Of a stretch of 10,030 bases of DNA, positions 7,113-10,030 are shown in pieces. The position numbers and the translations under genes were made by a program. The stretch comes from JBAZCO01 sp041654915 (GTDB lineage: Bacteria > Bacillota > Clostridia > Christensenellales > DTU072). Position 1 is the stretch's first letter. Each line of letters opens with the position of its first letter. Under the pieces are notes generated by a model that was not told the origin of the DNA, ran no database searches, and saw only the letters and a list, made by a program, of their open reading frames with translations. Where the stretch lies: contig JBAZCO010000059.1 in assembly GCA_041654915.1 (NCBI GenBank), forward strand, positions 1 through 10,030. The letters are read 5' to 3'.

Positions 7113-7970
7113 ATGAGCAGAGAATGTGACGGAAAATGCAAAACTTGCAGCGAAGACTGCGAGGAAAGAGATTTGCGAAAAGAGTCTAACAATCTTAGCA
7201 AAATCAAAAAGGTTGTTGGCATTATGAGCGGTAAAGGCGGCGTGGGGAAGTCAATTGTTACCTCAATGCTTGCCGTTCTTGCAGAAAGGAATGGGTTAAA
7301 GACGGCAGTACTTGACGCAGATATTACAGGTCCGTCCATACCCAAAGCATTTGGCATAACAGGTAGGGCAGATGCTTGCGATTTGGGCTTGTTCCCCGTC
7401 CAAAGCCACAAGGGAATTAAAATAATGTCCGCCAATCTTTTGCTTGAGAATGTCGCCGACCCAATAATTTGGCGAGGTCCGCTAATTGCAAATATGGTGA
7501 AACAATTTTGGACAGATGTCATTTGGGACGAAGTCGATATTATGTTTATAGATATGCCCCCGGGAACAGGAGATGTGCCGCTAACCGTATTCCAATCTAT
7601 TCCCGTGGACGGCATAATTGTAGTGACATCTCCGCAAGAATTAGTTGCTATGATAGTAGAAAAAGCAGTCAATATGGCAGGAATGATGAAAATACCTGTT
7701 CTTGGCATCATTGAAAATATGAGTTATGTCAAGTGTCCCAACTGTGATAAAAAAATAGAGGTGTTTGGGAAAAGCAATCTTGAAAGCATAGCCAAAAATC
7801 ACAATATTGATATCTTAGGCAGAATTCCCATTGACCCTAAGCTTGCAGCGGCTTGCGACAAAGGTATGATAGAGTTGTTTGACGGCAATTGGCTAGATAA
7901 GGCAATAGATAAAATTAAAGATTTACCGCAAAAAGCAAGCTATGCAAAAAAAACAGCAAGCAAATATTAG
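7113..7970 (+). CDS. mrp: Mrp/NBP35-type Fe-S cluster carrier ATPase
   Basis: This 285-residue protein belongs to the Mrp/ApbC/NBP35 family of ATP-dependent Fe-S scaffold or carrier proteins. GKGGVGKS at 40-47 is the deviant Walker A motif, and D147 in FIDMPPGTGD is the Walker B region. The family segments DADITGPSIPKAFG and IIWRGPL are present. The paired C208/C211 (YVKCPNC) would hold a cluster shared between two subunits. The N-terminus adds four cysteines, C5, C9, C12 and C16 (CxxxCxxCxxxC), a separate Fe-S or metal site of the kind seen in NBP35-like anaerobe proteins. AAAGGAG at 7094-7100 lies inside the end of the upstream gene, 12 nt from the ATG, slightly long but the only good site. 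The likely role is to receive or deliver a cluster made with the two ferredoxin-ATPases and NifX-type proteins around it. Confidence 0.93.
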   Translation: MSRECDGKCKTCSEDCEERDLRKESNNLSKIKKVVGIMSGKGGVGKSIVTSMLAVLAERNGLKTAVLDADITGPSIPKAFGITGRADACDLGLFPVQSHKGIKIMSANLLLENVADPIIWRGPLIANMVKQFWTDVIWDEVDIMFIDMPPGTGDVPLTVFQSIPVDGIIVVTSPQELVAMIVEKAVNMAGMMKIPVLGIIENMSYVKCPNCDKKIEVFGKSNLESIAKNHNIDILGRIPIDPKLAAACDKGMIELFDGNWLDKAIDKIKDLPQKASYAKKTASKY

Positions 7971-7986
7971 GTATTAGCAACCTAAT
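7966..7986 (+). other. Small hairpin at the end of the Mrp-type gene
   Basis: ATTAGGT (7966-7972) and ACCTAAT (7980-7986) form a perfect 7-bp stem with a 7-nt loop, and the stop codon lies in the 5' arm. No T-run follows, so it is unlikely to stop transcription. It may mark an mRNA processing or stability boundary before the last gene of the operon. Confidence 0.35.
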
Positions 7987-8021
7987 TATTAAAAATATAA
8001 GTAAAAAGGAGCATATAAGTA

Positions 8022-8378
8022 ATGAAAATAGCAGTAGCATGTGAAGGCAAACAGATTACAGAACATTTTGGACATTGTCAAAACTTTATGATTTTTGAGG
8101 TTGAAAACGATAAGATAGCAGGTGTAAATTCCCTTCCTAACCCTGGGCATAGACCAGGTTTTTTACCCAACTTCTTAAATGAATTAGGTGTCAATGTTAT
8201 AGTGTCAGGCGGAATGGGCGGGGGCGCTATAAATATTTTTAATGAAATAAATATAAAAGTAGTCACAGGCGCAAAAGGCGATGCAGAAACAGCTGTCAAG
8301 CAATACTTATCTGGCAACCTTAAATCCACAGAATCTGTTTGCCACGAACACAAGCACAAGGATGAATGCGGCAACTAG
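8022..8378 (+). CDS. NifB/NifX-family protein 2 with His/Cys tail
   Basis: This is a 118-residue protein of the same family as the gene at 5049. AAAGGAG at 8005-8011 lies 10 nt before the ATG. Family marks are MKIAVACEG at the start, the ITEHFGHCQNF segment at about 12-22 with His and Cys ligands, and the GGMGGGAINIFNE loop at about 63-75. The last 15 residues (VCHEHKHKDECGN) form a His/Cys-rich tail that could bind a metal. This contrasts with the cysteine-free first copy and suggests the two act at different steps or on different metals. The 51-nt gap from the Mrp-type gene contains no promoter I can recognise, so it is read as the last gene of the operon. No clear rho-independent terminator follows it. 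Confidence 0.88.
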   Translation: MKIAVACEGKQITEHFGHCQNFMIFEVENDKIAGVNSLPNPGHRPGFLPNFLNELGVNVIVSGGMGGGAINIFNEINIKVVTGAKGDAETAVKQYLSGNLKSTESVCHEHKHKDECGN

Positions 8379-8602
8379 CTATTTCCGTCGGATTCAAAGA
8401 ATGTACAACCCCTCTGTCCAACTATCATTATGTGGGATAATAGAGGTCAAATATAGGTAGGATACAGGCAGGGGTAGCACGCACCCTTGGTAAATTCATT
8501 TACAAAACCATACCAAGCAGATAAAGTATGTTCCTGTTTATGGCAAAACAGCCAATTCTGGTAGAGTAACGCTAAGTTAGTTTGCAAAGGGAGTTGGATA
8601 AA
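8379..8602. other. Intergenic stretch, no credible gene
   Basis: The sequence is less AT-rich than the other spacers and every frame is broken by stops. A short frame at 8509-8580 gives YVPVYGKTANSGRV, faintly like the DUF2080 / AbrB-like proteins found beside transposases; this is weak. A small palindrome, GTAAAT-TC-ATTTAC, lies near 8490-8503. I see no strong terminator for the upstream operon, so some read-through into the next gene is possible. Confidence 0.5.
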
Positions 8603-8631
8603 TTGACTTATTGAGCATTAAATGGTACAAT
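8603..8631 (+). promoter_or_regulatory. Sigma-A-like promoter of the CGGC-domain gene
   Basis: TTGACT at 8603-8608 and TACAAT at 8626-8631 have a 17-bp spacer, and TG at 8623-8624 gives an extended -10 (TGGTACAAT). Transcription should start near 8638, giving a leader of about 22-25 nt. No palindrome like those of the main operon promoter is present. Confidence 0.75.
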
Positions 8632-8659
8632 AAAAATCAGCATAAATAAACAGGAGCTA

Positions 8660-8995
8660 ATGGTGAAAGTAGGAATTATAAGGTGCGCACAAACAGAAGA
8701 TTACTGTCCTGGCACAACAGATTTTCTTATGATTAAAAACAAGCAAGGTGCATTTGAGGGCGTGGAAGAAGATATAGATATTATAGGCTTTATAAATTGC
8801 GGTGGATGTCCTGGCAAAAAAGTCATATTAAGGGTGAGAGAGCTGGTTAAAAGAGGTGCGGACACAATTGCTTTTGCGTCTTGTATAACTAAAGGTAATC
8901 CCATTGGGTATGCTTGCCCCTTTTCAAAAAAGATGCAAGACCTTGTAAAGAAAGAATTTGGAGATGGCATTAGATATATGGACTATACTCACTAA
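8660..8995 (+). CDS. CGGC-domain protein, probable metal/redox-binding
   Basis: This is an 111-residue protein. Six cysteines are visible: C9, C16, the CGGC at 47-50 (C47, C50), C75 and C86. The pattern IIRC at the N-terminus, INCGGCPGKK in the middle, FASCITKGNP later, and a final YTH matches CGGC-domain proteins of anaerobes and archaea, thought to bind a metal or metal cluster with the conserved cysteines. AGGAG at 8652-8656 is only 3 nt from the ATG at 8660, while the next codon, GTG at 8663, is at a better 6 nt; the true start may be either, changing the protein by one residue. The gene has its own promoter and terminator, so it is a separate unit. Its position after the cofactor cluster suggests, but does not prove, a linked role. 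Confidence 0.88.
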   Translation: MVKVGIIRCAQTEDYCPGTTDFLMIKNKQGAFEGVEEDIDIIGFINCGGCPGKKVILRVRELVKRGADTIAFASCITKGNPIGYACPFSKKMQDLVKKEFGDGIRYMDYTH

Positions 8996-9023
8996 TCCAG
9001 AATTGTTATAATAAAAACCAATC

Positions 9024-9047
9024 AAGCACTTTAACTAGTGCTTTTTT
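9024..9047 (+). terminator. Rho-independent terminator of the CGGC-domain gene
   Basis: AAGCACT (9024-9030) and AGTGCTT (9037-9043) form a 7-bp stem with a 6-nt loop, and the stem runs into a T-tract (six consecutive T at 9042-9047). It lies 28 nt after the stop codon. Confidence 0.85.
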
Positions 9048-9166
9048 ATATGCAAAAAGGAGAAATTATTGGAGCAAAATATGGTAAAGACATAAGGAAT
9101 GATATAATAGAGATGAAAGCGAACTAACAATTTTGTATTATATAAAAAATAAAATCCCCTCTACTA

Positions 9167-9195
9167 TTGCCATTTTTGTCCAATTATTATATAAT
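9167..9195 (+). promoter_or_regulatory. Sigma-A-like promoter before a gene fragment
   Basis: TTGCCA at 9167-9172 and TATAAT at 9190-9195 are separated by 17 bp. The expected start of transcription is near 9202, about 30 nt before the ATG at 9231. The boxes are good (5/6 and 6/6), so the decayed region downstream is probably still transcribed as far as the terminator at 9574. Confidence 0.65.
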
Positions 9196-9230
9196 GCTAA
9201 TATTGATAAGTATACGGACTAGGTCATATT

Positions 9231-9434
9231 ATGCTAAAAAAATGGATAGATTTTCAAATATTAGAGAAATTTTTTGAAAAAATTTTATCTAAACACCTTG
9301 TTTTTGGAGTCTACCATATACTTGATTTAACGTTTGTGGGATGGTTTAAGGACGCTGAATTGGTCAATGAATGGAATTTTGAGAAAGATACAAAAAGTGA
9401 CGATAAATTAGTTCTATATGCAAAATTTAAATAA
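9231..9434 (+). CDS. Short frame ending in a Listeria-Bacteroides repeat, probable fragment
   Basis: This is a 67-codon frame. Residues of about 36-67 (VGWFKDAELVNEWNF, then LVLYAKFK) match the second half of a Listeria-Bacteroides (InlB B-type, Flg_new) repeat, which normally occurs as tandem units in large secreted proteins. There is no signal peptide, and residues 1-35 (rich in Lys, Phe, Ile) are not recognised. The ribosome binding site is poor (AGG at 9221-9223). A repeat unit alone on a short unsecreted chain is most simply a remnant of a larger surface protein joined to other sequence by deletion. It has a good promoter, so it may be transcribed, but I doubt it has a function. Confidence 0.4.
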   Translation: MLKKWIDFQILEKFFEKILSKHLVFGVYHILDLTFVGWFKDAELVNEWNFEKDTKSDDKLVLYAKFK

Positions 9435-9574
9435 AACGGAGGAATTATTATGCAAATAATGCTGAGCGTCTTACATTTGCGCATGAGTTTGCCCATCTGT
9501 TGTCGGGGCATTTATTCGACAATGTAAAGCTTCGGGTATACGAGAAACGCACGCACAATAATAGAAAAACTTGA
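9431..9574 (+). pseudogene. Remnant of an ImmA/IrrE-type metallopeptidase
   Basis: The open frame from 9431 reads AERLTFAHEFAHLLSGHLF followed by LRVYEKRTHNNRKT and a TGA at 9572-9574. HEFAH (9482-9496) is a HExxH zinc site, and the RLTFAHEFAHLL context and following LRV-ExR segment are those of the ImmA/IrrE family (zinc peptidases that cleave repressors in stress response or mobile-element control). No start codon exists in this frame. A strong ribosome binding site, CGGAGG (9437-9442), precedes an ATG at 9450, but that ATG opens a different frame that stops after 23 codons. The normal family domain is over 100 residues, so both ends are missing. This is a frameshifted, truncated relic. Confidence 0.6.
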
Positions 9575-9604
9575 GCGGTGTCCGATTCTTTGGACACCGC
9601 TTTT
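9574..9604 (+). terminator. Strong rho-independent terminator-like hairpin
   Basis: AGCGGTGTCC (9574-9583) and GGACACCGCT (9592-9601) are exact reverse complements with an 8-nt loop, followed by TTT. The stem is GC-rich and should stop transcription from the promoter at 9167. It overlaps the last base of the TGA of the peptidase remnant, which suggests that a deletion brought the two together. Confidence 0.75.
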
Positions 9605-9648
9605 GCAATAAGGGTATTATAAAAATTATACTGGAGGACGGTTAAGAT

Positions 9649-9692
9649 ATGTCAATACAAAGGGCAGAGAATGACCCGAAACGAGTATTTTG
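9649..9692 (+). pseudogene. Possible truncated gene start next to the tRNA-like repeat
   Basis: GGAGG (9633-9637) lies 11 nt before the ATG at 9649, which opens MSIQRAENDPKRVF. The frame then runs into the tRNA-like repeat at 9693 and is open for 63 codons in total only because that repeat happens to lack stops. The first 14 codons may be the 5' end of a gene cut by rearrangement. No product can be named. Confidence 0.25.
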
Positions 9693-9732
9693 TGGAGCTA
9701 ATGCAAGGGAATCGAACCCACGCCTCGTCCTT
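9693..9732 (-). repeat. Partial, damaged copy of the tRNA-Thr 3' half
   Basis: Aligned to the tRNA-Thr gene (9895-9934), 37 of 41 columns match, with two single-base gaps. The copy includes the CCA end, acceptor 3' strand, T-arm and variable loop, and stops in the anticodon stem. The T-stem is broken (the CCCAC strand has become CCCTT), and no D-arm or anticodon arm follows, so it cannot be a working tRNA. It is in the same orientation as the real tRNA, 202 bp away on its 3' side, as an attachment-site remnant would be. Confidence 0.8.
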
Positions 9733-9737
9733 TCGTC

Positions 9738-9828
9738 GCAATGCGTGCTTGTTGTTGTCTTTCACCGTGTGAAAGCCAACCTTTTGCACGCTTGCTCCTC
9801 TTCCCCACCGCAACTTTTTGCGGCGGGG
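9738..9828 (-). other. Compact set of stable hairpins beside the tRNA copy
   Basis: Three pairings are visible. CCCCACCGCAA (9803-9813) pairs with TTGCGGCGGGG (9818-9828) through 11 positions, one of them not Watson-Crick (a G-U in the minus-strand RNA), with a 4-nt loop. CTTTCAC (9759-9765) pairs with GTGAAAG (9769-9775) across 3 nt. An outer stem joins 9738-9748 to 9786-9795 with one bulge and encloses the second hairpin. GGGGTCCCC at 9825-9833 can compete with the first stem. The segment is more GC-rich than its surroundings. It may be a small mobile repeat, a structured RNA ending in the tRNA-like tail, or the relic of an integrated element. Confidence 0.5.
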
Positions 9829-9840
9829 TCCCCGAACTAA

Positions 9841-9854
9841 TCCTTGGTAAGGAC
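9841..9854 (+). repeat. Inverted copy of the tRNA-Thr anticodon arm
   Basis: TCCTTGGTAAGGAC on the plus strand equals the sense sequence of the tRNA-Thr anticodon arm, which is encoded on the minus strand near 9930-9942. The match covers both stem strands and the GGT anticodon in reversed orientation. The arm is nearly self-complementary, so the orientation rests on the three loop bases only. Confidence 0.6.
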
Positions 9855-9863
9855 TCGGTAAAA

Positions 9864-9892
9864 ATGAAAAAGCACCCTAAATAAGGTGCTTT
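9864..9892 (-). terminator. Rho-independent terminator of the tRNA-Thr gene
   Basis: On the minus strand, AAAGCACC and GGTGCTTT pair (plus positions 9885-9892 and 9869-9876) around an 8-nt loop, followed by a T-rich tail (TTC then ATTTT). It begins 2 nt after the CCA end of the tRNA. Confidence 0.75.
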
Positions 9893-9894
9893 AA

Positions 9895-9970
<76 letters not shown>

Positions 9971-9983
9971 AATTATTTAACTT

Positions 9984-10007
9984 TTAGTATCAGCCCACAC
10001 TTGTCAA
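9984..10007 (-). promoter_or_regulatory. Possible promoter of the tRNA-Thr gene
   Basis: On the minus strand a TGATACTAA extended -10 (TACTAA at 9984-9989) lies 13 bp upstream of the tRNA 5' end. A TTGACA is present at 10002-10007, but the 12-bp spacing is too short for a normal pair, so only the extended -10 would act. The tRNA could equally be read from further upstream, beyond the window. Confidence 0.3.
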
Positions 10008-10030
10008 GGATGAGATTTAACAATTGAACT

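Noticed and set aside
5049..8378. The cluster as a nitrogenase (nif) locus
   Set aside because: No nifH, nifD, nifK, nifE or nifN is present; NifX-type proteins and NifH-class folds occur widely in anaerobes without nitrogen fixation.
8461..8520. GGGGTAGCACGC segment as a T-box or other riboswitch before the CGGC gene
   Set aside because: It resembles the T-box core only loosely, lies upstream of the gene's own promoter, and has no terminator/antiterminator pair.
4520..8970. Minus-strand frames opposite the cofactor cluster and CGGC gene, e.g. 5550-5864, 6614-6928, 7109-7711, 8078-8374
   Set aside because: Each mirrors a well-supported plus-strand gene with recognisable motifs; no independent start signals or motifs.
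9050..9127. A 25-codon frame (MQKGEIIGAKYG...) just after the CGGC-gene terminator
   Set aside because: Its ATG lies in the terminator tail, there is no ribosome binding site, and it resembles no known family.
9693..9854. A second, intron-containing or unusual tRNA
   Set aside because: The T-stem is broken, there is no D-arm, and no 5' strand pairs with the acceptor end; a degraded copy explains it better.

Overview
The window looks like the chromosome of a low-GC, Gram-positive-type anaerobe (Bacillota, Clostridia-like). The reasons are AT-rich spacers, strong AAGGAG-type ribosome binding sites, sigma-A-like promoters, a very large secreted surface protein without outer-membrane features, ferredoxin-rich ATPases typical of strict anaerobes, and a Listeria-Bacteroides repeat fragment. 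The taxon is an inference; no rRNA or other marker gene is present.

Left third (1-3781, minus strand): one long open frame runs off the left edge. It encodes at least 1260 residues of a secreted modular protein with a signal peptide, two 'DTYYxS' beta-helix modules, three tandem helical repeats of exactly 70 residues, and further helical repeats at the cut end. It is transcribed divergently from the central operon across an AT-rich spacer of about 500 bp. That spacer holds a 10-bp perfect inverted repeat near the surface gene and a tight promoter/operator module in front of the operon.

Centre (4217-8378, plus strand): a seven-gene cluster encodes, in order, a DUF5320-like small protein, a DUF134-like helix-turn-helix protein, a cysteine-free NifB/NifX-family protein, two MinD-type P-loop ATPases each with an inserted 2x[4Fe-4S] ferredoxin domain, an Mrp/NBP35-type Fe-S carrier ATPase, and a second NifB/NifX-family protein with a His/Cys tail. 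It resembles the anaerobe-specific clusters that include the Desulfovibrio 'orange protein' (ORP) genes. The likely joint job is ATP- and redox-dependent assembly or transfer of a metal or Fe-S cofactor; the substrate is unknown. Its promoter has near-identical TGACAWATGTCA palindromes over the -35 box and just downstream of the -10 box. A CGGC-domain protein (8660-8995) follows as its own unit, with a sigma-A-like promoter and a rho-independent terminator.

Right end (9050-10030): a decayed region followed by a tRNA locus. It holds a promoter driving a 67-codon frame that ends in a Listeria-Bacteroides repeat, an out-of-frame ImmA/IrrE-type HEFAH metallopeptidase remnant, a strong terminator, and a truncated gene start. 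Next come a damaged copy of the tRNA 3' half, a compact set of hairpins, an inverted copy of the tRNA anticodon arm, and an intact tRNA-Thr(GGU) on the minus strand with its own terminator. This arrangement suggests past integration at, or duplication of, the tRNA gene.
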